Shown: in pieces, positions 33,601-46,200 of the stretch | Numbering within the stretch: the first letter of the stretch is position 1 | Layout: each line of letters opens with the position of its first letter | Assembly (NCBI RefSeq): GCF_015832195.1 | Contig: NC_052017.1 | Span: 47,383,652 to 47,447,651 of the forward strand | Direction: 5' to 3' | Length of the DNA: 64,000 nt | Source: Motacilla alba alba | Taxonomy: Eukaryota; Chordata; Aves; Passeriformes; Motacillidae | Notes under the pieces: model-generated | What the model was told of the DNA's origin: nothing | What the model saw: the letters and a program-made list of their open reading frames with translations, nothing else | Databases searched by the model: none | Program-made: the position numbers and the translations under genes

Positions 33601-36600
33601 CCCACCAGAGATTCTTGACATATGAAGGTGTGTGTCTCAGAAATTATACATATATCTGGAGAGAAATATGGCAAGAGATGTCAGTAAATCACTTGCCTGG
33701 TGCCTGTACTGAGTTTGGAGATTTACCCATGGTGTGCTAATACACCAACCACTCCCACTGAATATTCAGGGAAGGCAGACATTTTTCAAGTCTGTTTTTC
33801 ACTATGTCTACAACACAGATGCAAGCTGGGTGTATTGGTCCTCGTGTCCTCCGCATCAGGAAGGAAGTGATCAGCAGGTCTGCATAGTAAGAGTGCTGGT
33901 GCCAGCAGAGACTAAATGGCACAAAGTATTAACAGCACTTAAATCACTGAGACATTGATACAGTCTACTGGCAAGAACAAAATCCCAATTTTCATCACAA
34001 AAAAAAAAGAATTATTTCAGAATTTTCTGAAAGCTACAGAGAAATATCTACCATTAAATTCTCACTAGGAACTGAAATGTCAGAGTTTCACACAGTAGCC
34101 ATGTCAGTCTTTGACTTTAGCTTCATGTTTTCATATGGAGCAGCCTGCAGCTATGAACTTGTGGCAGTGATGGTTGGTTATTTTCTTATTACAGTGAAAG
34201 AAGTCACAGTGGTCAGGATAACTGGCATTGCTGTGCATCCTTGGCAACATTCTTGGACATCCTAATGTAGTGTAGATTATATCACCAGACCAAATCAACA
34301 ACCACCTCCAAAAGCACATTCTGTAGGTGAGCTTCTTGCTTTGGACTGATATAATCTCCGTGTGCCAAGCAAGAGAGGGTTTGCATCAGACCCAGGTGAC
34401 TGTGCATTGAACCAACTGGCAGTGGTGACCACAAGAGATGTCAGAATTTTCGAGGCTGTTTGTTATAATATTGATACCCTGGGACTGGAAAAGGCAAGAG
34501 ATCCTCACAGTTTGTCTAAGAAAAATGTGAGCAGTTTGGTAATATTGATGGAAATTAGAAGTTCACAGCTGTATTTTAAAACATTTCATTTCTGTCAATA
34601 TAAACTTTGCTGGAAGTAATGCAGAAGTGATGCTAACAGTCTGATCCACTGATGATGATGAAAGCTAGCACAAGATCCCACAGCACATTAATTTCATAGG
34701 TGAAAAAATATCTGTTGCCCTGCAGCAAATCTGCAGCAGGGTGCGTGTAACATTTCTGGATTTATCTGTAGTCCAGCATGCAGCTGCCTTTCTTTCTTCA
34801 AAAGTACCTAATGGCACTTCTTTTTTAATTAAAAAGGTACCAAGCAGTGCAGCAACTGGGAACCTAGCCACATGATTATTTCTTTCTTTTGACTTGACTT
34901 CTGTTTTATTAAGTAGTTTTTCCTGCAATGTCACAAAGAAAAAAAAGTCTTCAGCTTTGTCATGCTAAGTGGCACACAGTTTTTATTGTGCAGAATGTTG
35001 TATGTGCATAGGCAATAGCTATGACAACATGGAGAGCACCATACTATGAAATTTTGAAACAATGCAATTATTAACTCAAGTCACTCAGACATGTTTTCCA
35101 ACTACTGCTTTGTATGTTTGATATCATAAACATTTATGTTAGATACTCAAAATGTGACACCATTAGAAGCCTTGTTGACATAATTATTTTACAAACTTGT
35201 TTAACAGAACTGTGGTACAAAGTGGTATCGTAATTTTTTTTTTGGTTTGGTGCCATGAAAAACCTAAGTGAAATTGCTAATCAGAACTGTCTTCCCTCTC
35301 TTCACCATGCTCTGTTGTATCTGCCCACTTGTCAGCTTCCCAGAAAGCATCTTACAAGCTTTCAAATGTGTTTCTTCCTCAGCCGTAGCCTAACCACCAA
35401 GTAACATTCTCAAACTTGCCTGTGTAGTTTCAATGCTTCCAACATTTTGGTTTTAAAGAGGGGCTGTTAGGTTCTTCACCATGAGCTGAGCTGGCCTCTG
35501 AGCAGATTATATTTCATTACCCCTCACAGACACCACAAAAAATTCCACCCACAATAGAGAAGATCCCTCATACCAGTGGAGTGACCATAAACCAATTATG
35601 TCAACTAATCTACTAGTCAGAAAGTACGCTTTGAAAAGATCACTAGTGCATAACATTTAACAGAGTGTTTTTAAAAAAGATTAGAAAAGGTTGAAAAAAA
35701 ATCTTTTTTCCATTAAGCTGTAATGAATCACTCTGTGGTTGGTGTTATCTCTCCCTGTTTTTTCACTGTTTAAACTTCCCGTTCGTCACAAAGTCACTCA
35801 CTGCTGGTGTGGCCACCCAAAAGATATCTGTGTAGCTTGAGCCAGTTATCTTGAAGAGCTGGGTACTTTCAGCAGGCAGTCTAGCCCTCTCAAAAATAGG
35901 TGTTTCAGATAAATAGGAGAATTAACATCTGAACTCACTAATCTGTCATTACCACCACTGAGAGAGTCCAGACATTTGCCTTATTCTGCCGTACTTCTGG
36001 ACCCCACCCGATCTCCATCCATTCTTGACTTTAAAGAATCAAACTGAGAGGCCACCCCTCTGACACTCCCAGATCAAACACTCAAGCCTTCTGTCCTTCA
36101 CATTAAAAATTATTGTAAATTGCCTAACTGGCCTAATTTCCAGTGCTTTACAAATTGCTATTTATGGCCTCATTATACTTTTTAAATATTCTTTTAGAGT
36201 TGTTCACAGTAAGAGAGCTACAGTGGACACTACAATCCTGATAAATCCTGAGGTCTTTGAAAGGAGCTATGCAAAATTCATAAATTAGATTTTTCACATA
36301 ACACTGAAGCTAGCGAAGAGATGGAATTTGGTCTCAAGTTCCTCAATATTGATCACTAATCACAGCAATCAAGTTGCAGGTATAGTCAGGATACGCTTGA
36401 AATCAGTCACTATATTTAAAAATAAAAGTAGTCAGCAAAACCAAGGAGATGTGAGTCTGAGATGAGTTGTAATTTTGTTGCTTCATTGAGATGCTTTAAG
36501 AATTTATTTTTCCCCTCCCCATCTCTCCTTCCGAATGGTTAGTTAGTCAGCTAGAAAGCTACACAATGAATTTTCATGTCTGCGTCAGTCTTTCTGTCCT

Positions 36601-39600
36601 TTCTCATAGAAAGGTAGTCCTCCATTCATAGCTCTACATTAGTAAGTGCTGTGTTTAGAGCAGTAATCTTCACTTCACATAATCCTCCTTTATATACTTT
36701 TGCTTTCAATTGGGAGCAAATGCTAATTTGATCATGCATAAGAGACATACATAAATGTCAACCAGCTTGGCTGTCTTCCTCTTTTGCTTCTCAGTATTGC
36801 TGCCGTGGATGATGTTGAAGTGCATCAGTGCTGACACTTATCCTATTAAAGCTCTGGAAATGCACATCAGTGCTACCGTAATATTATCATTCTTTGCATT
36901 TTTCTCTTCTGGCTGAACAGGCAGCATGATTGATGACAGAAAGCCTGGTTAAGAAGAATGAAGTTACTAGTACAATAAGCATTTGGATGAGTCACAAATA
37001 AATATTTAAAGGCAAGCCAGAACCTATAGTTAAACATGGGCTATAGATCAATTAAAAAAAAAAAAAAAAAAGCAAACCCTTCTTTCAGTTATAACTGAAC
37101 TTTGACCAAAAGAAAACTTCAGAAGACAAAACTAGGTATACATGAATCAAAACTACCCGGCTTGAAATCCACTAAGGCAGCATGGATTCTAGAACCTGAA
37201 AGATATAAAAGGATGATAAAAATACAATCCAAACTCAAAAGACAAAGAGCACCAGAAAGTGAGAAAAGCGAAATTTTACTTACCACAGACTGTGAATAAA
37301 AGGGAGAAAGGAAGAAACATTTCCTCCACAAAAACAAAGAGACTGCCACTCTGTGGCACCTTTTTAAACAACATTTATAAAGAAGTTTCTTCTATGACAG
37401 AAAAAGGAAGGATGAGAAATGTATGGGTTTACAGGGTAGGCACACTTCATTATTTTACTTTGGCTTTATATTTACTCTCAAAATCACTGTCCTATCATCT
37501 GAACAATACATATATGCAGAGAGAGATTCCCTTAGCAAACAGAAAAGGATAATAATTTCCTCAAGCCTTACTATTGAGACACCTAAATTTTTACCCCTGG
37601 TGGCTTTTGTTTTAAGGGTAATTTCAAATTTGTTGTAGAAGGGAATTGCATCCACAGGTAATATCAAACTGTTGTTGCACCATTACTCACGACCTGTGTG
37701 TTTTTGAGGGATGCTCATTTCCAGTTGCCAGAGCTGCTGCCTCTCCACTCATCCCTTCCCAGTCTCTTCCAGTGCAGTTAATGCCACTTGCTGGTTTTCT
37801 GCTGCCAGTACAGGTTTCCATGATGCACTCAGCTCTGGAGAATAAGCTCAGGACATCTCACTCAGTTTAATAGATTCAGAAATTGAGATAATTATAAAAG
37901 TGAATCTCAAAAAAACAAACAAACAAAAAAAATCACCCCTCCCGTGCCCCCCCCCAAAAAAATAACCCCAAAATTACTTCAATATAAAATCTACCAGTTC
38001 TGAAAATAGACAGAGTAGCAGGAAATATCAACACCACAGTTTATTGGCAACTTGCAGGCAGTCTGGTTTTATAAAATAAAATTAAATAAGTAATGGACAA
38101 TTGTTTTCTTAATTGTTATAATAAAAAAATTCCTACTCTTGTAGGAAAATGTCAATATGACAGAGGAAAAGAGGAAAGCATCACAGAACAAAAAATTTCA
38201 AGAGAAAGTAGCATGAAGGAGATTATTCCAAAGTGCATGTTAATTAAATACTAAATAATATTTTTTAACAAAATACCTGAGGTGTATCTGAAGAATCCAC
38301 CTAGATTCTCAAATTAAAAAAAAAAAATCAGTTTATTTGTCCTTTTTTCCAGTTGGTTCTTATTTTAAGGGCAAAGAATTACTAAAGAAAGAATCTGCAG
38401 GAAGGGAGAAGCACTGATAGCTGCTGGGTGTTTATGTGACATTACATGTCTGTCACTCCAGAACAGTAGGAGAAAGTAAGTGTGAGGTTTTAGTACAAAC
38501 TTGCTACCATTCTGACAGCTGTCACCATTTCCTCGCTCCATTCCTCCACCATTCATATTTCTGTCCAGGAACCAGTTCTGCTGAGGTACTAACACAATTT
38601 ACAAGCAGTTCGGTATAAATTATATCAATTTTTTTAAACTTCTGAAATGATTCATAACCACAAGACTCTGGCATTAACCACATCATATAACTCTCCTGTC
38701 TTACTGTTCTCAACTTTTACAATTTATTAAAAAAAAAAAAAAGTGCAAAGAGAGGGCAGGATGAACTACTCCAGTAAGAGCCAAAACATTTCATTTCTTT
38801 TTTTTTTAATATGATATCATATTTTTGTTTAGAAATCTTCAACATTCTGGACAGCATATGTAGGATAAATCTTCTCACCTTCCTCCCCACAGAAATAAAA
38901 CTTACAAAGCCAGGGTGGCCAGTGTTGGGGAAGCCTCAACAGAATAAATTCTCAGCTGGCTTAAAAGTATTTTGAGGAGCTCAGGTCTGAATGTACAGAA
39001 GAAAAAGAAATCTACCATTTGAAGGAAAAAACTATCCATCACTATATTTCTAGGTTAAAAAGCATTCTTGCTGTGGATGGTGCAACTCTGCTTAGCTCAT
39101 AGGCAGTTTAATCAACCTGACACTTCTAGAATTTATACACCACATTTCAGGACCAAGAAAACTATATGTTTCCCAAGCATGTCCTTATGAGGTTTTTAAC
39201 GGTGATGCAGATAAATTTTGTGGTGAACTTGCAGTGGTAAAAAGCACCGTACCCATAAAGCTGCCCCCAAAAGTCACCTTTGTGCCTGTGGTTCACACAC
39301 TGCACAGCTCATTTGCCACAAGGTACTCCAGGCATCCCTGGTAACCCTGGCAGCTGTTGTGGCAACAGATGATCAAAACACGTCTCCCTTCAGCCTAAGA
39401 CATAACAGGCTCATTTAAGTGGTGCAGTTACTTCATCTGTTGAAAATTATGTTGATGAAAATCTTGATTATCCAAAAATGGCTGATGGAATTCACACAAA
39501 GAAAATTTGCAAGTGGCACTATTTATAATTAATGAAATAAATTGCAAAATATTCTATTAATTTATATAAGAAGGTCAAGATAATTACTTTAATTCCTTTT

Positions 39601-42600
39601 GCCATGTGATATGTGCATAGTTTAAATATGAAACTGAGTTTTCCAGGATATTGTTCTTAAAGGTATATGCATATTGATGTTACATTATGAAATTCAAAAT
39701 TATTTCTATACTAGGATTTGTAGCATTTGTTGGGAAGTTATCCTTTTTATTTGCAAGAGACAATCTTTTAGCAGCTACTTCAAAATGTACACATTTTACT
39801 TCCTTACTCCTTTTGAAGAACATGCTAGTGAAACCTGCAGGATAAATTATTTCACTAAAACAAAAGAACAAAGGACAAGATGGAGGGAATTAAATACAAA
39901 ACTCAAAAATCAGCAACAGAAAGGAAGAACATGACATAACTGAAAAATGCTGAAAATTCAATGGTGATCTTCTGAATTAAGTTCAAATGTTGAAAAACAA
40001 TATGACATCCTTCCTGTGGGTTTGCATTCTGTTTGTGTACACATGCACGTAAATATCATATGCAACCTTTCTCTGTATGAATAGTACTATGGTTATATTA
40101 CACTACAGGTCTCATAATGAATCTTCACCCAGTTTTAACCAAGGATATGCTGCTTGACAGTGAAACAGAAAAATCTTCCATTTTAAAATGTGCTATATAG
40201 GGTTTGCATCATTACCACATTATATGAGACTCTGGTGTTGGATGTTTCCAGGTCCTCTTAAATTAAACTGTAGTAGAACTTTTTGGCACGTTTAAGAAAA
40301 AGTAAGCAAAAGATGCTGCTGGTATAGTTCTCTATGCCACAAAAGTTATGTTTCCTCTGTATGCAGAGCCATGTAAAAAAGTGGAGATACAAGAAAAGGG
40401 TGATTAATCACTGCAGTTCAGGGTGCAGCAGGCCATGTCTTTGGCTGCACACCCACAAAGGTGCACTCGGTACAGGGCTAGGGCTAGCTCATCACAGCAC
40501 TCAAATAAATCAGTGCACTGAACTATCAAAGCCTTGCAACCATCCTGCCTGAACTTTTTTTTAAAATTATTAGGCTTGCTTCTCTCCCTTGACAGAGCCT
40601 TTACACACAATCCTTCTCAAAGTGCAGATCTCTTCCTGCGTCTCCTCCACCTGGGAGCTGTTCTTCAGCACAGCACATCACAGGTGGGCGTCCACTGGGC
40701 TTTTTTTTATTCCTTATTTTATGATGTCTTAGTCTGTTTATGCCTCTTATGACCAAGGATGTGGTCTATGGTGGGTGTCAGAGTGTGGCAGAGCCCTGGA
40801 AGCCCCACATGAAGAAGGGGCAGGCAATGAAAGTTCCTGCCTCAGGGGTAGCATGTACCTGCACACATTCCACATGCCTGCCAAAGTCAACCTCAGCTGG
40901 CAGCTGTAACCACTTTAAAGTGCTTGCCATCAGGGTGCCAAGCATGATAGGGAGCAGAGGTCCTGGTGAGGCCCACGGCTGTTTGGCAACAGGCAAGCTC
41001 TGGTTGATGCTACTTTCTCTGCTGCTGTTGCCATAGGAGACTCTCTCCCCACTTCCAACCTCCTGTGTGCTACAGCACATTCCCTGCCTCTGCCTCATAC
41101 CTTGCTCCACACAAAAAGGCACCTGTCTCTAAACCTCCTCAGCATTTAGCTTCCCTCTCTTCCATGAGAAAATCTAAGGTATAAACCTCAATTTTCCTAC
41201 ACTAGAGGAAGCCCCAGGCCAGATCCTATTGTTGAGCAGGATGGTCTGAGAAGGACATCAGCACATGAGAGAAAGGCCACTGGGCTGCTTGCTCTTGGGA
41301 GCTGGCATCATTCTAGTGGAGAAGAGTGACACAAAATTAAAATCAAAGGAGAAGCTTGGAGAGTGTGTACTTGGGATGCTCTCCTCCCAGCCCAGGCCTC
41401 AGATTTGAAGACCTACTGGAGACCAACAGAGTGACTTTACACATACCAAAATACAACTGACTGAGGTTTCAACTCTGTGCTCTTCTGAATATCACCTTTG
41501 TCATTTTCCATATCTTGAGAAAACAGGACATGATATTCAGAACTTCTGTGGTCCTCAAAGAGTCCCAGATGGAAATTAACTCTTCTGACTCTTGTTTCAG
41601 ACCCTCTTTGGCTAGAAGAAAGGCAGACATCCTCGTAGCACCATGCCTTTCTTGAAGGTCAAAACCAGAAAGGTGTTTTTTAGCATGACATTAATATGTC
41701 CAGAAGAACCTAGAGCACAGACTGGGGCTTACTTTGCCTGAGCACCATGTCAAAGCAAACATGGCCATATCTGCAGGAATAAACAGCAGGGTCCCTAGAG
41801 GCCTGTCAACTTTCACACCATGAGCAGATGTTTATGAAAAGTGCTGGCTGTCAGGGATAAATACTTTTCTGAGACCACTCACCACATATACAGATTATTC
41901 TAAAAGCTTACAGGCTTACTAAGCAAGTCCAACATATTCTTGAACTTGGTTCAATCCAGTAGGATAAATGCAATCAGAGTTTAATGATACAGAATGGATG
42001 CTGGACAGACATTAAAAAGAAAACAAGAAAATCTGAGAACTTCCACTTGGCTTGAGCAGACATCTCTGGGTGTTTTCTCTCAATGAGACTGTAACTTGCT
42101 GCTATAGTTATGTTTTACTGCCAGGTTTCCTACACACACACAGACAAAATATTCTGAATGTTGTATGGAATGTTTCAGTCTAGCTAAATGGCCAAGTCAC
42201 TGGGAAGTCTCCAACAAAGACAAATTTCTGTAATTCAGATTCTTCCTTAGGCCATTGTTTTTAATATCAAATATTCTCTTTGGAACAATTTTCTAAGATT
42301 AGGGTGTGTTGATCCCATCAGGCTGCTGTAACCACTCCTGCCTAATGTGGATCACACAGGGAAACAAAACAACTGAAGCTGAGCGATGTGGTATGACACT
42401 GGGCCTGGAGATGAAGTTTTCTATTATAACTATTTTGGAATGTAGCATTTATATTTTAATGTGAAAATTAAAAGTGAATTTGAGATGCAGAAGAAGAATT
42501 TTCTGACTTCATAAAGTGTGTTGGTCAAAACTCCAGGTGTGTTGATGACTGCATTGTGCTATACACAACACTTGACTTGCATTAAAAATGAACAGCTGTC

Positions 42601-43200
42601 ACAAATTTTATACAAGAGAAAAATGCATTTCTGCCATTTGTAACTAAAGTAACTCTCTGCTTCTTTGTGTGCTTCTGATGCTGAAAACTTCAGGTGAAGT
42701 GGTGAAATTAGGAGGAGATATGCAAAAGTTTCAAATTTCTGAGCTTTAGTTAATGAAAGCTTATGAAGTATTTGTGAAATATATTAACTGGGCATAATTT
42801 AGAGCATTGAACAAATATGGGTGAAAACTGTGAGCAATGAGATTTTAAAACTAATTTTATGTTTGTGTTCAAAGTTGAAAGTGAAGGAAGATTTATAGCT
42901 ATTCCTATAAAACAAATAGACCAGTTGAGTAGATATAAAATCTGGAATGTAGAAACATGTATAACACTATTGTATTGTTTTACAGAGGAAAGCATTGAAA
43001 CTAATATCTGAAAGCCCCTTCACTTACTTTTAAAAATATTGCTATTTTATAGCCTATAATAATCATTTCCTTAATTGAAATAAAGATAGAATCTCTCTCA
43101 TTTAAGGATCAAACAGCTGCTGGCAACATGATAGAGGTTTTGTATATATAAAAGAGGAGAAGGAATAGTTTAAAAATAATTATTAGCAAGAGTCTCCCAG
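30606..43200. other. Large intergenic spacer
   Basis: More than 12 kb with no convincing exon. It holds A/T homopolymer runs (30770-30782, 31570-31592, 37052-37070, 38317-38329, 38726-38741, 38800-38809), an (AAAC)n/C-run patch at 37908-37960, and many short ORFs without recognisable similarity, for example 33088-33561, 31765-32157 and 40740-41036. 36700-36930 looks less random than its surroundings and is discussed as a possible conserved noncoding element. Confidence 0.4.
37052..37070 (+). repeat. Poly(A) run
   Basis: About 19 consecutive A in AT-rich spacer. No adjacent retroposed sequence recognised. Confidence 0.8.
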
Positions 43201-43276
43201 ATAGGTCTGATGTCCTTATAATTGCATTTATATATTTATAGGTCTGATGTCCTTATAATTGCATTTATATATTTAT
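43201..43276 (+). repeat. Perfect 37-bp tandem duplication
   Basis: Two identical, directly adjacent 37-bp units (43201-43237 and 43238-43274), with two more bases of a third. Each begins 'ataggtctgatgtcctta' and ends 'catttatatattt'. Identity between units is complete, so the duplication is recent or polymorphic, or is an assembly artefact. Confidence 0.95.
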
Positions 43277-46200
43277 GTACGTGTTATCAGTAACACACAG
43301 AGCCCTAGAACTAAAATATGCATGGAAAGAGAAAAGATTATAAACTTTCACTTCAGCAGCAGAGTGAAATTCATTAGATTTGGTGTTGAAGTCCATTAAA
43401 TTTGATCAGTGAGGATAATTCACTGGGATATATAAGTATTTCATATCTGTCTTTGTGTTCAAGACCCATACAGGGGGAACAAGTTTGTTACACCTCCAAC
43501 CTCTGTGATGATCCCATGGGACTAGCAGGGTGTTTGGCACTGGGGTTGTGTGCAGTAGGGATCCTTGCCACCAGGAACACCTCCTGAGCACATGAAGTGT
43601 ACTCACTGTGCTGCATACAGCAGGGACACAGGGAGGAAACCACGGCAGCAGAGGCAAATGTGGTTTTGAGATGACTCAGAGGTGATTTCTGATCCTCTAG
43701 TACACATTGTCCTGGAAACCCTGGGAGAAACCCAAGCTTCAGCTCACAAATAGGATGAGTCATCTGGCCACAGGCTTGCTCTGTATCATCCTCTTCCAGT
43801 AGGACCTTCATGCATAGATAAAAAATACATCACCAGCAGCATAAAAAACTTTGTATTCCTGCTCACAAGTGGCTGTTACACTCCGTCCCAGTGACCACCC
43901 TGTTTGACGTACGAACACTCACTACATGACCAAACCTCTGATTTTCTTTTCCCATCCACAGGAACCTATGACAGAAATGATTGTTTGTGGTTTATCTCAT
44001 GCTTCTGTCATATATTAGGGTGGTACATGATATTTATCCCTCAAAATTATCCCCTTACCAAAAAGCTGGCCTGTGCCAGGTGCAAACCTTGGCTATTGCG
44101 AGCCTGTACAGCTCTGCTACATGGAGATAAATTCTACATCCTTTAGACAAGTTGAACCAGAATAAACTCTTGGATGTGAAACTGGCACCTGGAACAAGAG
44201 CCAACATTTTAAATGTTTCTGAATGTCATGCCAGTACTCACCATTTCTAACCAGCAATCTTCAAAGGACTGGGGTTTATTTTTGAAATCTTCAGTTGGCA
44301 AAATGGTGTGATGACTGAAGACATTGTATCAAGATTTTTTTTTCTGGCCCTAATAATTTTATTAACTGAACAGATATTCAACAATATTTTTAGAAATTTA
44401 TATTCTTTTTTACTTGCAAGAATTTGATCAGAGTTGGAAAGAGTCAAGAAAGAGAAGAACTCAATGTCATTTTTTTCTGCAGAAGCTTGAATGAATGCAA
44501 CTTGAAGACTTTCAACTCCTTTGACATGTTCTTCAGGCTCGGAATATTTTAACAAAGTTAAATCTTGTTAAGACTTAGCCTTCTCAATGTGGTCTGTTCA
44601 ACTGCCTCTGCCTTGTGCACTCTTTTTCTTTATAAACTACTCATTATCCTACTTTTTCTTCTAAATGACCACATATTGCCAAGTACTGGGGAATTTAAAT
44701 ACAAAACCAAAACAAACTTACAGAAGCCAAATTGCGCTCCAATTGCTTGATTATTTTATTCATTATGTCCATAAAAACTTACCTCAACTAGCCTCTGGCA
44801 AAGTTTTTAGTGGCTCTTTTACTGTGTCTAATTTCCGCTCCTATTTTTGCAAGGAGCAATACTTCACAGGCTACAAAATTTTTTACCCAATACAGCTGTG
44901 CAGATACTAGCTTGTCCCATGACTGGAGTGTAACAGCTTATTCTGCTTGGACTACATCACAATTCAAATATTCACATAACTTTCCATCATACTTTCAGGT
45001 CTGGTATTCTCCAATCCCTTAAATCTTTCCTCAAGCAAATTTTGGTGCTCACCTTCATGTATCAGGATGAATATTTTCTGGTTTTTCTGTCCTGCTGGGA
45101 ATTACTATCATGAATATAGTCAAGCTTTTCACATATTTCAGTCACATTTTTCACATGTTCAGATTTTCTCTGCAGATGAAGTTCTCACTGTTAAAAAGGA
45201 ATATGCAAGAAAATTTTACTAGTTGAAGATCCCTAAAATAAAGAGAGGTCTGAGTTCAGCTGAGCCATATTAACTCTTCTGGAGGTTCTTAAACTGGGGC
45301 TCTGGACACATTTAGGTTTGGTAAAATAGAAACCACTGTTGTATCTTTACCAGTTACCTTTGGTTAAAAATACTTACGTGAGCTCCAATCCACCTTTGTT
45401 ACCTGATAGCACGGGTTTTGCTTTCTAATATACAGGAAGATTTTTTTCCCCATTTTCTTACACTTTCTAGATTCCAGCAAAGACCAGGCTTCGCTATCTC
45501 TCTTTGAGTAGAAGTCTTACCTGTACACATAACTAGTGGAAAACTGTATGTGAATCTGGTGAATCGGTGCATTTGATACTGCCAGAGAGCACACTACTAG
45601 TCTATTTTCAGGTGGTTTAAGTATGATGCAAATCAGAGTTACCAGTTTCTTGAGCTGTTGGAAACCACTCATTATGTCTCACCAAACTCTTGTATTCATG
45701 GGTTTGCACATACTACAGCTACAAAGGATGTTCCCAAAGTTACACTCTAATATTCTATAAATCAGTATGTAGGGTGTCAAATGTGTTTAATACACTCAAA
45801 AGATGTATCAATATACAGAAAAAATGAATGCATAAAAATATTAATACTCAAATTACCAAACTAAAAACTTTAGCAAAAGCTGTGATTAAAGGTAAATAAA
45901 AGTATCATGTGTACATCCCCAACTATTAGCCATGCTGTTATTCACATAATTTTGAGATTCTTTGAGTAAGGCAAAATAAAAAAATCCCTGATTTTTCTTG
46001 CTCTAGGGAATCAAGTCCCAGAGGTAATAGCCATATTACTTGGGAGGATTATTTCCTATTTTTCTAAAGACCTCTTAATCACTACATTATCTCAGTTTCT
46101 TTTCATCTGTTCATTTCACATATATTGCACACTAACATTCATGAACCACTTTTGTGGTACAAACTGCAGAAGTTTATGTATTAGTAACCTCCTTTAGGGC

